DNA of 51,522 nt from Cyanobacteria bacterium M_surface_10_m2_119 (GCA_016882525.1 VGPU01000011.1:1-51522); one strand, 5' to 3'. Numbered from the stretch's first letter, positions 7,738 through 16,406 are shown. Translations and numbers: made by a program. Notes: generated by a model not told the origin, from the letters alone.

Positions 7738-7962
7738 TGCAAGCGAATGCAAACGATGGGATGCCAACGGTGCCGGTGAGCACCTTGAACTGTTGCCGAG
7801 GAAACGCAGGCAACAGCGATTTCGCACTGGGGCGACGATCGGGCAGCAACTCCGATTGCATTGATAAGACTTTCTGACTGGATTTTCAACGCCGAAGTTC
7901 TCAAACAACAAGCCAATGTTCTGGCAATACATTCCTGGCCATTCATCCATGCCCATGCCATG

Positions 7963-7988
7963 AAAAAAGCGGCCCTGATGGGCCGCTG
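7963..7988 (-). terminator. Rho-independent terminator after the sigma factor gene
   Basis: On the minus strand, GCGGCCC and GGGCCGC form a perfect stem around a short ATCA loop and are followed by a run of six Ts. It lies about 35 bases after the stop of the sigma factor gene (8021) and separates it from the Crp-like regulator. Confidence 0.85.
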
Positions 7989-8020
7989 CTCCTCCTCTGT
8001 TGTCGTGGCCCCCGGCCGGC

Positions 8021-8992
8021 TCAGGCCTCGAGGTAATCCAGATATTCGGTGGAGAGCTGGCGAATCGAGGCCGTCGCCCGCCGCTCCAGCCCTCGGGCCG
8101 TATCCCGGGTGATACCCATCTGCCGGGCCGCCGCACTGAGGCTGAGGGGCTCGGTTTCACCGATGCCGTAACGCAACCGCAGCAGTTCCGCCTGCTGCTC
8201 CGGCAGTTGGCGCAGCAGGCGCTGGATGTCCTGGCGCATCAGGGTGGAGGCCACCTGCTCCTGCGGGCGGCTGAGCTGGCAGGCCAGGCTGTCGAGCAGG
8301 CGGAGCTCCTGGTCGTGGGGGTGAAGGCCGTCGAGGCTCAGGGGCTCCTGGGCCCTGAACAGGGCCTCGCGGATATCCAGCGGCTTGAGGCCGGTGGCGG
8401 CGGCCAGCTCCTCCAGGCTTGGGTCGCGGCCCAGCTGGTGGCTCAGGGCCTGCTGGGCCTGGCGCAGCCGGTGCAACTGGTCGACCATCGTGGAGGGCAG
8501 GCGGATGGTGCGGCTCTTGGCCATCAGGGCGCTGCCGATGCCGTCGCGGATCCACCAGGAGGCGTAGGTGGAGAAGCGGTAACCGCGGCTGGGGTCGAAG
8601 CGCTCCACCGCCCGGATCAGGCCGATCGTGCCCTCCTGCACAAGATCCTCCAGATCACCGGGACGGTGCTGGTAGCGGCGGGCCATGCTCACCACCAGGC
8701 GCAGGTTCGCCAGCACCATCCGGCTGCGGGCCTGGCTGGCCCGGCGCAGGCAGCGCTGCAGCTGGGCCACCGCCATGCCGGCTTCCACCGCCCAGGCATC
8801 GAGGCTGGGCTCCAGGCCACCGGCACGGAGCTTCATTTCTTCGGCCACCTCGAGCAGGCGGCGGCCAGCCTGCACCTGGCGGGCCAGGCTGATTTCTTCG
8901 TCAGGGGTGAGCAGCGGCGTGCGGCCGATGGCGCGCATGTGATGGCTGAATGCGTCGCAGCCGCCCGTGAGGCGCTTCTGTGGCGCAGGCAT
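8021..8992 (-). CDS. RNA polymerase sigma factor, sigma-70 group 2 (RpoD/SigA-like)
   Basis: About 323 residues from ATG 8992; ATG 8938 ([15 protein letters not shown]) is also possible. Regions in order: 1.2 ([20 protein letters not shown]), 2.1-2.2 ([20 protein letters not shown] then [20 protein letters not shown]), 2.3-2.4 ([20 protein letters not shown]), region 3 ([20 protein letters not shown]), and 4.1-4.2 ([20 protein letters not shown] then [20 protein letters not shown]). The N-terminus is short, as in cyanobacterial group 2 (alternative, non-essential) sigma factors rather than the housekeeping SigA. It directs RNA polymerase to promoter subsets under stress or light and nutrient change; the regulon is not visible. 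It has its own terminator and lies between bicA and the sbt region. Confidence 0.93.
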   Translation of the reverse strand: MPAPQKRLTGGCDAFSHHMRAIGRTPLLTPDEEISLARQVQAGRRLLEVAEEMKLRAGGLEPSLDAWAVEAGMAVAQLQRCLRRASQARSRMVLANLRLVVSMARRYQHRPGDLEDLVQEGTIGLIRAVERFDPSRGYRFSTYASWWIRDGIGSALMAKSRTIRLPSTMVDQLHRLRQAQQALSHQLGRDPSLEELAAATGLKPLDIREALFRAQEPLSLDGLHPHDQELRLLDSLACQLSRPQEQVASTLMRQDIQRLLRQLPEQQAELLRLRYGIGETEPLSLSAAARQMGITRDTARGLERRATASIRQLSTEYLDYLEA

Positions 8993-9134
8993 CGGAGGAT
9001 GTCTGACGTTGGGTCGGCAAACGTTACTGAGGAGATGTGGGGCTTGGGTGCCTGGAGAGCCCGAGATCAACCAGACCATCCAATCCCCGTGATCAGGTTT
9101 GCTGATCGCCACGGAATCGCAGGCTCGCGACCAT

Positions 9135-9162
9135 GAAAAAAGCCCCGAAAACGCTCGGGGCT
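9135..9162 (-). terminator. Rho-independent terminator after bicA
   Basis: Read on the minus strand, AAGCCCCGA and TCGGGGCTT form a strong stem with a short GCGTTT loop, followed by a T run. It starts about 30 bases after the bicA stop, so bicA ends its transcript here. Confidence 0.88.
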
Positions 9163-9192
9163 TGGGCTGCAATCGCTGAGAGGCGATCCGGT

Positions 9193-10887
9193 TCAGGCGA
9201 TGCCGGAAACCGCCTGGCGCAGGGCCTCAAAGCGACTCAGGCTGGTGCGCTCGCTGGGAAGCTTCTGGAACAGTCCTAGCTTCTCGAGGCGGCGCCGGGT
9301 GGTGTCGGTAGCACCAACCACAAACACCTGCCGACCCTTCTCGATCGCCTCTTCCACCGCATTCTCAACGGCCAGAGCAGCCGTCACACCGAGGTGCGAC
9401 ACCTCACTGAGGTCGAAGATCACGGCCTTGCAATCGCGGATGGCGTTGTGCTCACGGGCGATGGCTTTGGCCACCCCAAAAATCATGGCGCCGTTGAGTT
9501 GGAACAGCAGCACCTGCCCCTTGCCCTGATCGAGCAGAGCTTTCTCCTCGTCGGGAATCATCAGGCCACCGTCGCCGGTGCTCACCGACTTCACCGATTT
9601 GCTCTGGAGAGCGCTCATCTTATCGATCGTGAGGATGTTGGCGATGAACACGCCCACGCCCACGGCCACGATCAGATCCACCAACACGGTGAGGGCGATC
9701 ACCAGATACATGATCACGGCACCGCTGATCGAAATGCGGTGTGCCCGTTTGATGAAGCCCCAGTCGACGATGTCGACACCCACCTTGAGGGCAATACCGG
9801 CCAGCACGGCCTGGGGAATCTGGGCCGCCAGCCGGCCGCCGGCCAAAATCACCACCATCAGGATCAGGGCCCGGCTGATGCCGGAGAGGGCGCTGCGCCC
9901 CCCGGCCTGGATGTTCACCACCGTGCCCATGGTGGCGCCGGCGCCGGCGATGCCGCCGAACAGGCCGGACACCAGGTTGCCCAGGCCCTGGCCGATCAGT
10001 TCCTTGTTGGAGTCGTGCTCGGTGCGGGTGACGCTGTCGGCGATCACGGCCGTGAGCAGGGCATCGATGCAGCCGAGCATGCCCAGCACGGCCGCACTCA
10101 CCACCATGGTCTGCAGCTGGGCAGGCGCGAAGGTGGGGAGCTGCAACTTGGGAAAGCCCGAGGCGATCTCGCCGATCCGGCGGATGCCCTCGCCCCCTTC
10201 ACCGCCACCGCTCAGCAGGGTGAGCGAGAGCAGGGTGCCGATCACCAGGGCGATCAGCTGGGGCGGCGCCACCTTCTTCACCCTGGAGGGGGTGAGCCAG
10301 AGGATCGCCAGGGTGATCACCGCCAGCAGCACCTCGGTGGGCCTGGCGTTCTGCAGCAGCTGGGGCAGGGCGGTGAGCGTGCCCATCACCCCGCCCTTGG
10401 GAATCGCCTGGCCGAGGAAGGGGCCGAGCTGGAGGATGATCAGGATGAAGCCGATCCCGCTCATGAAGCCCGAGATCACCGTGTAGGGCATCTGGGTGAT
10501 GTAGCGGCCCAGCTTCAGCACGCCGAACACCATCTGGAAGATGCCGGCCAGCATCACCACGGTGAAGGCCATGGCCAGGCCGTTCTCCGGATCCTGGGCC
10601 GTGAGGTTGGCAATCACTGCGGTCATCACCACCGTCATCGGGCCGGTGGGCTCCGAGATCAGGGTGGGGGTGCCGCCGAACAGGGCGGCGAACAGACCCA
10701 CGAGCACGGCGCCCCAGAGGCCGGCGGCGGCACCGGCACCCGAGGCCACACCGAAGGCCAGGGCCAGGGGCAGGGCCACGATCGCGGCCGTGACGCCGCC
10801 GAACAGATCTCCCTTGATGTTGGTGGTGCTGATGTGATTCAGCACCCGCAGGCCCGGGGGCCGGGGCGGTGCCGTGGAGGTGGTCAT
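9193..10887 (-). CDS. bicA: BicA, SulP family sodium-dependent bicarbonate transporter
   Basis: 564 residues from ATG 10887, close to the 566 residues of characterised BicA. The N-terminal ~410 residues form the SulP membrane domain, with substrate-region motifs GGVTAAIVALPLALAFGVAS and PTLISEPTGPMTVVMTAVIA, plus later helices LGMLGCIDALLTAVIADSVT and VNIQAGGRSALSGISRALIL. The C-terminal ~130 residues form a cytoplasmic STAS domain (LLFQLNGAMIFGVAKAIARE, AVIFDLSEVSHLGVTAALAV). BicA is a low-affinity, high-flux Na+-dependent HCO3- importer of the plasma membrane. The divergent neighbour at 11274 is a Na+/H+ antiporter, a pairing that fits maintenance of the Na+ gradient. SulP proteins can also carry sulfate, but overall similarity and context favour BicA. 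Confidence 0.9.
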   Translation of the reverse strand: MTTSTAPPRPPGLRVLNHISTTNIKGDLFGGVTAAIVALPLALAFGVASGAGAAAGLWGAVLVGLFAALFGGTPTLISEPTGPMTVVMTAVIANLTAQDPENGLAMAFTVVMLAGIFQMVFGVLKLGRYITQMPYTVISGFMSGIGFILIILQLGPFLGQAIPKGGVMGTLTALPQLLQNARPTEVLLAVITLAILWLTPSRVKKVAPPQLIALVIGTLLSLTLLSGGGEGGEGIRRIGEIASGFPKLQLPTFAPAQLQTMVVSAAVLGMLGCIDALLTAVIADSVTRTEHDSNKELIGQGLGNLVSGLFGGIAGAGATMGTVVNIQAGGRSALSGISRALILMVVILAGGRLAAQIPQAVLAGIALKVGVDIVDWGFIKRAHRISISGAVIMYLVIALTVLVDLIVAVGVGVFIANILTIDKMSALQSKSVKSVSTGDGGLMIPDEEKALLDQGKGQVLLFQLNGAMIFGVAKAIAREHNAIRDCKAVIFDLSEVSHLGVTAALAVENAVEEAIEKGRQVFVVGATDTTRRRLEKLGLFQKLPSERTSLSRFEALRQAVSGIA

Positions 10888-11033
10888 CGCGACAGGCGAA
10901 GGTTGGCGCGGAACGATAGGCCGGTTGCCTGGGAACTGGGGCAGGTGTGCGCCGATCGATCGCCCCAGGTCTGCTCCGGGATGCCCAGGATGGATCAGCG
11001 GCCAGCGACTGCCGCCCCAGCCCACCCCCCGCC

Positions 11034-11204
11034 ATGACCCTGCTGATCCTGGTGGCCCTCGCTTGGCTGGGCCTGCGCACGCTGCTGCTGCTGGGGCAGG
11101 TGGCGCGCCACACCCCGGAAGCTCGGCTGGCCCGCAGTTTTGAGCAGGAGCTGGCGCAGCGCAGGCTGCGCCCAGAGCTGATGGCCGGCCGCGGGGATCC
11201 CTGA
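11034..11204 (+). CDS. Small membrane protein of 56 residues, hypothetical
   Basis: A short reading frame from ATG 11034 encoding one N-terminal hydrophobic helix (MTLLILVALAWLGLRTLLLL) followed by a charged tail rich in Arg, Glu and Gln (ARSFEQELAQRRLRPELMAG). The layout looks like a small single-span membrane protein. It lies in the divergent space between bicA and the Na+/H+ antiporter, 69 bases before the antiporter start and on the same strand. I do not recognise a family. It could be a small accessory of the antiporter or a chance open frame; the strong amphipathic pattern favours a real gene. Confidence 0.5.
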   Translation: MTLLILVALAWLGLRTLLLLGQVARHTPEARLARSFEQELAQRRLRPELMAGRGDP

Positions 11205-11273
11205 CCTGGCCGCCCTCCGCCCCAGCGGGGGGGCAGTTCTGCCTATACCCCTGCCAACCCAACCCGCAGGTTC

Positions 11274-12620
11274 ATGCTTTTCCCTGCTCCAGTGCTCCTG
11301 GAGGTCAACTCCCACCAGCTTGAGGTGGCCGAAACCCTGATCCAGGTCGGCCGCTTCGTGGTGATCTTTGTGGTGGCCCGCGCCATCGCTGAACTGATGG
11401 TGCGGCTGCAGCTGCCGACCATCCTCGGTGAACTGGTGGCGGGGGTGCTGATCGGCGCTTCCGGCCTCCACCTGATCGTGCCCCCTGAGGTGCAGGCCCA
11501 GCTGAGCGCCGGCGTCACCGGTCTGGTGGGTTCCCTGGCTGGCCTCAGTCCTGAGAGCGTGCAGGAGGTCTACGACGAGACGTTCCCCAGCCTCCAGGCC
11601 GTGTCGCAGCTCGGCCTCTTCGCCCTGCTCTTTCTCACCGGCCTCGAGAGCGAGCTCGACGAGCTGGTGGCCGTGGGCGTGCAGGCCACCACGGTGGCCG
11701 TGGCCGGGGTGGTGCTGCCCTTCGCCCTCGGCACCGCCGGCCTGGTCTATCTCTTCCATGTGCCGCTGATCCCGGCCGTGTTTGCCGGGGCGGCAATGAC
11801 CGCCACCTCGATCGGCATCACCGCCAGCGTGTTCGGCGAGCTGAAGTGGCTGAAGAAGCGCGAGGGCCAGATCGTGATCGGCGCCGCCGTGCTCGACGAC
11901 ATCCTCGGCATCGTGATCCTGGCGGTGGTGGTGGCCGTGGTGGGCGGCGGCGCCTTCAGCTTCGGCCCTCTGATCAAGCTGTGCCTGGCGGCCTTGGCCT
12001 TCGTGGCGGTGGCCCTGGTGCTCAGCCGCACCGCAGCCCCGGCCTTCGACTGGGTGGTGGATCGCCTGCAGGCCCCGGGCGATGTGGCCGTGGCCAGCTT
12101 CGTGGTGCTCACCCTCTGCTGCTTCGCCGCCCAGGCCATCGGCCTGGAGGCGGCCCTGGGGGCCTTTGCCGGGGGCCTGATCCTCAGTGCGTCCAAGCAC
12201 ACCCACGACATCGAGAACGCCGTCAAACCCCTGGTGGCCCTGTTCGCCACGGTGTTCTTCGTGCTGATCGGCACCGGCATGGATCTCTCGGTGCTCAACC
12301 CCTTCGATCCCGCCAACCGGGCCGGCCTGCTGGTGGCAGCCTTCCTGCTCACGGTGGCCATCGCCGGCAAGGTGGCCGCCGGCTGGAGCTACCTGAGCAA
12401 GGAGCCCACCAACCGCCTGGTGGTGGGCCTGGGGATGATGCCCCGCGGCGAGGTGGGTCTGATCTTCCTGGGGCTGGGCAGCCAGGCCGGCATCCTCACC
12501 CCCGCCCTGGAGGCCGCCATCCTGCTGATGGTGATCGGCACCACCTTCCTGGCACCCGTGCTGCTGCGTCTGGTGATCGGTGGCGGCAGCGAGGACCCTG
12601 CCGCGGCCCCGGCCGGCTGA
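11274..12620 (+). CDS. Na+/H+ antiporter of the CPA2 family (NhaS3/KefB-like)
   Basis: 448 residues, about 12 membrane helices and no C-terminal RCK/TrkA-N domain. CPA2 features: RAIAELMVRLQLPTILGELV then AGVLIGASGLHLI; LGLFALLFLTGLESELDEL; the double-psi core GAAMTATSIGITASVF followed by VIGAAVLDDILGIVILAVVV (ion-binding aspartates); and the late GMMPRGEVGLIFLGLGSQAG with the conserved Arg-Gly-Glu. Such proteins exchange cytoplasmic Na+ or K+ for H+. Divergent placement next to bicA suggests it exports the Na+ that BicA brings in; this is inference from context. The ATG at 11274 follows a Pro-rich leader with no strong ribosome binding site. Confidence 0.88.
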   Translation: MLFPAPVLLEVNSHQLEVAETLIQVGRFVVIFVVARAIAELMVRLQLPTILGELVAGVLIGASGLHLIVPPEVQAQLSAGVTGLVGSLAGLSPESVQEVYDETFPSLQAVSQLGLFALLFLTGLESELDELVAVGVQATTVAVAGVVLPFALGTAGLVYLFHVPLIPAVFAGAAMTATSIGITASVFGELKWLKKREGQIVIGAAVLDDILGIVILAVVVAVVGGGAFSFGPLIKLCLAALAFVAVALVLSRTAAPAFDWVVDRLQAPGDVAVASFVVLTLCCFAAQAIGLEAALGAFAGGLILSASKHTHDIENAVKPLVALFATVFFVLIGTGMDLSVLNPFDPANRAGLLVAAFLLTVAIAGKVAAGWSYLSKEPTNRLVVGLGMMPRGEVGLIFLGLGSQAGILTPALEAAILLMVIGTTFLAPVLLRLVIGGGSEDPAAAPAG

Positions 12621-12663
12621 GGCCGATACCTCTCCTGGAGCGCTCTGGCTGGATGGCCTGAAG

Positions 12664-13576
12664 GTGACGCACCCCCTCCCGGACACCCCCCTGAACGCCC
12701 CGGGCGGTCGCTATGCCGGCCGGCAGATCTGGCTCACCACGATGCACGGCAAGGAGCGGGCTGGGGGCCGAGCTCAGGCTCCACCGCACCGACACCGATC
12801 AGCTGGGCACCTTCAGCGGGGAGGTGGAACGCCCTGGCGATGCCATCACGACCTGCCGAGCAAAGGCGGAACTGGGCCTGGAGGCCACCGGCCAGACGCT
12901 CGGCCTGGCCAGCGAGGGCAGCTTCGGCCCCCACCCCGCCATCCCCTTCCTGGCCGTGGGCCAGGAAGTGCTCGTGCTCATCGACCGGGAACGTCGGCTC
13001 ACCGTGGTGGAACAGCGGCTGGAGCCACGCACCACGTTCGCCAGCCGCAGCCTGCGGCTGACAGAGCTGGACTCCGAGCCCATGCAACGGTGGCTGGCTC
13101 TGGTGCGCTTCCCCAGCCATGGCCTGATCGTGAGGCCTGAGCCAGGCAGCGCAGCCGGCCCCAGCCAGGGACAGTGCATGCCGCAGAGAGTGTTCAGGGG
13201 CCCTGTTTCAAGGGAATCCACGAGCCCCGCCAGCTCGAGCAGGCCATGCGCCGCTGTGCAGGCCGGCGAGGTGATGGGCTGGTGCGCCTGGAGAGCGACA
13301 TGCGTGCCCATTGCAACCCCACCCGCATGGCCAGCATTCGTCGGCTTGGATTTCAGCTGGTACGCGGCCTGCGACAGCCCTGCCCGGCCTGTGGGTCGCC
13401 CGAATGGGGTCCGCATGAGGGCATGGAGGGGCTGCCCTGCCGCAGTTGCGGCACCCCCACCCCCCTGATCGCCGCCGAGCGCTGGGCCTGCCCGGCCTGC
13501 GACCACAGCGAGCAGCGGCCCCGGCGCGATGGACGGCAACTGGCCGATCCAATGCACTGCCCCTGGTGCAATCCCG
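12664..13576 (+). pseudogene. Degraded DUF6671 family gene, split over three frame segments
   Basis: Pieces of one DUF6671-type protein appear in successive frames. Segment 1 (GTG 12664) reads GRYAGRQIWLTTMHGKERA. Segment 2, another frame from about 12760, reads GLGAELRLHRTDTDQLGTFS, then GLASEGSFGPHPAIPFLAVG and FPSHGLIVRPE. Segment 3, back in the first frame from about 13195, reads CFKGIHEP, LESDMRAHCNPTRMASIRRL, then zinc-ribbon-like CPACGSPEWG, CRSCGTPTPL, CPACDHSEQRPR and CPWCNP. The junction between 1 and 2 lacks several residues relative to the family pattern, so it is a real deletion rather than a single-base error. The last frame has no stop after CPWCNP and would run into the opposite-strand TMEM165 gene. 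The parent family is of unknown function. Confidence 0.75.
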
Positions 13577-13582
13577 GAACGG

Positions 13583-14236
13583 TCAGAGCAGGGCCTGACG
13601 CAGGGAAAAGAAGCCAAACACCAGAAAAAGACCTCCACTCAGGCGATACAGGAGGCGCTCGTTCACCCGCCCCCCGATCCACTTGCCCGCCCCCACGGCG
13701 AGCCAGGTCACCAGGGCATGGCCCAGGAGCGTGCCAGCCAGCAGACCCACAAAGGTGAAGGCGGGAGCAGTGGCCAGAAAGATGGTGGCGAACTGGGTGC
13801 GATCGCCGAGCTCCGCCAGGAACACCAGCACAAACGACTCCCAGATCACCCCCCAGGCGCCGGAAATCCGCTGCCGTCCTTCGGCGGCGTCGATCGCCGC
13901 TTCAGCCTCCTTTTCCTCCTCATCGGCGGCATCGGCCACCAGGCCCTGGGCATCGATCAGCAGCTTCACGCCAAACCCCAGGAACAGGACCGCAGCAAGC
14001 CAGGGCACCACCGCCGCCGGCAGCAGTTCCTTGAGGCCGTAACCGAGGGCCAGCGACAGCAGGGTGACGGCCGTCAGGGCAACGAACGCCCCGAGAAAGA
14101 CCCAGCGGCGCGGGTGGCGCACCGCCAGGATCAGCGCCATGAAGAAGGTCTTGTCACCCAGCTCGGCCAGGGTGATGGCCGTGAGGCTGGAGCCGAAGGC
14201 CGCGAGGGTGGGATCGCCGTTGAATGAACTGAACAT
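13583..14236 (-). CDS. TMEM165/GDT1 (UPF0016) family cation exporter, Mnx-like
   Basis: 217 residues with about six membrane helices in two repeats. Each repeat carries the family motif E-x-G-D-[KR]-T: ELGDKT at residues 25-30 and ELGDRT at 142-147. A charged cytoplasmic loop (ADEEEKEAEAAIDAAEGRQR) separates the halves. UPF0016 proteins export Mn2+ or Ca2+ in exchange for H+; in cyanobacteria and chloroplasts the Mnx/PAM71 members move Mn2+ into the thylakoid lumen, supporting photosystem II. Mn is the probable substrate but the sequence alone cannot separate Mn from Ca. A GGGGAG ribosome binding site lies just before ATG 14236. Confidence 0.88.
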   Translation of the reverse strand: MFSSFNGDPTLAAFGSSLTAITLAELGDKTFFMALILAVRHPRRWVFLGAFVALTAVTLLSLALGYGLKELLPAAVVPWLAAVLFLGFGVKLLIDAQGLVADAADEEEKEAEAAIDAAEGRQRISGAWGVIWESFVLVFLAELGDRTQFATIFLATAPAFTFVGLLAGTLLGHALVTWLAVGAGKWIGGRVNERLLYRLSGGLFLVFGFFSLRQALL

Positions 14237-14254
14237 CTCCCCAGAATCTCCTTG

Positions 14255-14274
14255 CGGGCGTTGACACGCCCGCG
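14255..14274. other. Perfect hairpin between DprA-like and TMEM165 genes
   Basis: GCGGGCGT and ACGCCCGC form an 8-base-pair perfect stem with a TGAC loop. It lies in the 44-base gap upstream of the TMEM165 start on the minus strand, after the start codon side of the exporter leader. There is no T run, so it is a poor terminator. It could be a leader structure controlling the exporter or an mRNA end-stabilising element. Confidence 0.4.
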
Positions 14275-14280
14275 ATCAGC

Positions 14281-14793
14281 TCAGTCAAAGAACATCAGGC
14301 TCACCACCTTGCCCATGTCCTCCGCCACCCGCACGCTGGCCAGCAGGGTCTCGCTGTCGTGGAAGGCGTAGCAGATCAACTGGTCGCAGCGGCTGATGAT
14401 GTCCTGATTGCAGAGGCTGCTGGCCATCGGCAGGGGCAGCTCATCGTGCTCGGGCTTTTCCACCAGATGCAGCACCTGCTCCAGTTGCTCCCGCGACTCC
14501 CCCGGCTGCCGGTCGAGGCTCTGGGGAAGCAGCACCGTGAGCCGACCGGGATCTACAGCAAGCACGCTGCGGATCACCGCCGAGTTCACACCCTGGGCAC
14601 CTGAGGTGATCAGGCTGTGGCCCTCCTGGGCCAGGGAGCGGGCCACCAGTTCCACTAGGTGAATGGACACCACAGGCACGTGGCGGCTGCCGAGAATGGC
14701 AATCCGGCGTTTGCTGCGGTCCTGGAGCATGGCCAACTCCTGGGCCAGCGTGTCGATCCGATCAAGAGACGGAAGATCCAGAGACCGGGTCAC
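14281..14793 (-). CDS. DprA/LOG-like Rossmann protein (annotated in relatives as DNA recombination-mediator protein A)
   Basis: 170 residues with a single Rossmann-like fold. The strand-turn RRIAILGSRHVPVVSIHLVE and the segment HSLITSGAQGVNSAVIRSVL recall the nucleotide-binding core of DprA (SMF), and the later LTVLLPQSLDRQPGESREQL matches the central region. It lacks the extra N- and C-terminal domains of full DprA, so it is a short relative. DprA proper loads RecA on incoming single-stranded DNA during transformation; whether this short form does so is not known. It is followed on the same strand by the TMEM165 gene and preceded by the Pta-like gene (57-base gap). Confidence 0.7.
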   Translation of the reverse strand: MTRSLDLPSLDRIDTLAQELAMLQDRSKRRIAILGSRHVPVVSIHLVELVARSLAQEGHSLITSGAQGVNSAVIRSVLAVDPGRLTVLLPQSLDRQPGESREQLEQVLHLVEKPEHDELPLPMASSLCNQDIISRCDQLICYAFHDSETLLASVRVAEDMGKVVSLMFFD

Positions 14794-14849
14794 CAGTAGC
14801 CCGCAGCCGGCCCCCTGAAGCTAGCAGCGTCAAGGGATGCGGAGCGCCA

Positions 14850-15953
14850 TCAGCGGGTCGGCGCCGCATCCGCGACGCCCAGGCGCTGAAAGAGCGAACT
14901 GAAATCACAGTGATCCTCCACCAGGCGCATGGCATAGGTGGCCTTCACCGCCTCATGCAACCGCACATGGCCGAAGGCCTGCTCGATCACTTCCACCGTG
15001 GTGAGGGTGTCATGGTCGACCTTCAGCAGGGGCACCTCCAGTTCCTCGGCCCGGGTGACGAGCTGGGGAAGAGGCTCACCGGCACCGGTGAGAATCAGGC
15101 ACTGGGTGGACGCCTCCAGTGCGGCCAGTTGGATGTCGGTGCGATCGGCGCCCGTGACAACGGCCATGTTGCGACGACGCCGGAAGAATTCCATCGCCGA
15201 ATTCACATTCATCGCACCGATCGAAAGGGTCTCGACCAACAGGTCCAGCCGATCGCGGCAGCACAGCACCTGGGCCTGGAGACGCCGGGCCAGCTCTTCG
15301 ACCGTGACACTGCGCAGCAGGGGACTGCGGGGCATCACACCCGCCACGGGAATGCCCAGCCGCTCGAGGGCGGGGGCCACCTGGCGGCGCAGAGGCTCCA
15401 CCCCATCGGGGTCAACGGCGTTCAGCACCACCCCGGCCAGCCGGTCCCCCAGGGCCTCGCGCGCTGCCAGGAGGGGATCGATGCTGCAGCTGTCGATCCA
15501 CAGGTGCACCAACAGAACCGTTGCCTGGAGGCCGGTGGCCAGCTCGGGCAGACTCAGCCCATAAAGAAGACCCTCATGGAGGCTGCCGGCCGCCTCCAGC
15601 AGGGTCAGCCCCTCACCTCCGTGCAGGGCCAGATGCTGGCGGAGGTCCGCGAGGGCCTCCGCCGACTCCCGCCCAGCGGTCAGCAGACGCTGCTCCACCA
15701 GGCCGGGATCCTGCAGATGGAGCGATGGAATCAGTTGGGTGTCGGCCAGGCCCAGGGTGCTGCCCACAAAGCGGACATCGGCATCCAGCAGGGGTTCGCC
15801 AGTCGGCAGCGGTTCTCCGGGGACCAGGGTGGCCAGTGGCTTGCCGAAGCGGAGATGCACCCCGCGACGCAGCATCTGGCGGCCGAGGCCAAGAACCACG
15901 GCAGACTTGCCGCTGAAGGGTTCACAGGAGCCGATCAGCAGGGTGGGGGCCAT
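14850..15953 (-). CDS. Phosphotransacetylase-family protein (P-loop BioD-like domain plus DRTGG domain)
   Basis: 367 residues. The N-terminal ~200 residues are a P-loop dethiobiotin-synthetase-like domain: LLIGSCEPFSGKSAVVLGLG contains the GxxxxGKS nucleotide-binding loop, and LEAAGSLHEGLLYGLSLPEL and LAGVVLNAVDP are typical. The C-terminal part is a DRTGG domain (VETLSIGAMNVNSAMEFFRR, then NMAVVTGADRTDIQLAALEA). This is the N-terminal half of long Pta enzymes without the catalytic PTA_PTB domain, so it probably senses or regulates rather than makes acetyl phosphate. Start ATG 15953. The same arrangement is common in cyanobacteria; the function is unproven. Confidence 0.82.
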   Translation of the reverse strand: MAPTLLIGSCEPFSGKSAVVLGLGRQMLRRGVHLRFGKPLATLVPGEPLPTGEPLLDADVRFVGSTLGLADTQLIPSLHLQDPGLVEQRLLTAGRESAEALADLRQHLALHGGEGLTLLEAAGSLHEGLLYGLSLPELATGLQATVLLVHLWIDSCSIDPLLAAREALGDRLAGVVLNAVDPDGVEPLRRQVAPALERLGIPVAGVMPRSPLLRSVTVEELARRLQAQVLCCRDRLDLLVETLSIGAMNVNSAMEFFRRRRNMAVVTGADRTDIQLAALEASTQCLILTGAGEPLPQLVTRAEELEVPLLKVDHDTLTTVEVIEQAFGHVRLHEAVKATYAMRLVEDHCDFSSLFQRLGVADAAPTR

Positions 15954-15986
15954 CGATCTCCTGCGGCGCGGCTCAGGCTAGGCCAC

Positions 15987-16406
15987 TCAAGTGCTGGGAT
16001 CCTCGGCCGTTCCGGGCTGCTCACCGGTGAACAACCAGCTCCAGAACGCCACCGGGAACTCATCACCCTGGCGCTGCATGAGCCAGCTCACCAGTTGGTA
16101 CGCAGGCAGGGAAAAGGTGTAGTTGACCTGCGGGAAGGCCGGGAAGCGGAGCTGACAGCTGAGGGCCTCCAGCGGGGCCGGCTCTCCCTCCCACTGCAGG
16201 GTGAAGCGATGATCCCGGCCCTCGGCGATGCGCCGCCGACCGTCCCAGGAGCCACTGAGGAGCTGGGAGACCGCCTGCTCCAGCAGGCTCTGGTAGGCCA
16301 CGCCGCCGCAGTACGGCGCGAACAGCGGAAAGAGCGGCTCAAGCACGCTGGCCGCATCGCCGCCCGAAGCCCCGACCGGAAAGCTTTCCGGGGAGCCGAA
16401 GGGCAC
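15987..16406 (-). CDS. EbsA-like small protein (possible type IV pilus assembly factor)
   Basis: 139 residues, soluble, from GTG 16406. The pattern FAPYCGG near residue 30, LLSGSWDGRRRIAEGRDHRF in the centre, FPQVNYTFSLPAYQLVSWLM and the FPVAFWSWLF ending resemble cyanobacterial EbsA, a protein linked in Synechococcus elongatus to type IV pilus assembly and biofilm self-suppression. I recognise the overall pattern but cannot run a profile search, so the assignment is tentative. The gene lies 33 bases before the Pta-like gene on the same strand and is probably co-transcribed with it. Confidence 0.5.
   Translation of the reverse strand: MPFGSPESFPVGASGGDAASVLEPLFPLFAPYCGGVAYQSLLEQAVSQLLSGSWDGRRRIAEGRDHRFTLQWEGEPAPLEALSCQLRFPAFPQVNYTFSLPAYQLVSWLMQRQGDEFPVAFWSWLFTGEQPGTAEDPST

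Noticed and set aside
9394-11037. A plus-strand open frame of about 547 codons opposite bicA
   Set aside because: The product is a His/Gly/Gln/Asp mixture with no domain, and bicA is certain on the other strand.
11011-12686. A minus-strand open frame of over 550 codons opposite the Na+/H+ antiporter
   Set aside because: His/Gln/Gly-rich antisense sequence without a fold pattern; the antiporter is well supported.
14237-14280. A manganese riboswitch before the TMEM165 gene
   Set aside because: The leader is only 44 bases, too short for a yybP-ykoY element; only a simple hairpin is present.
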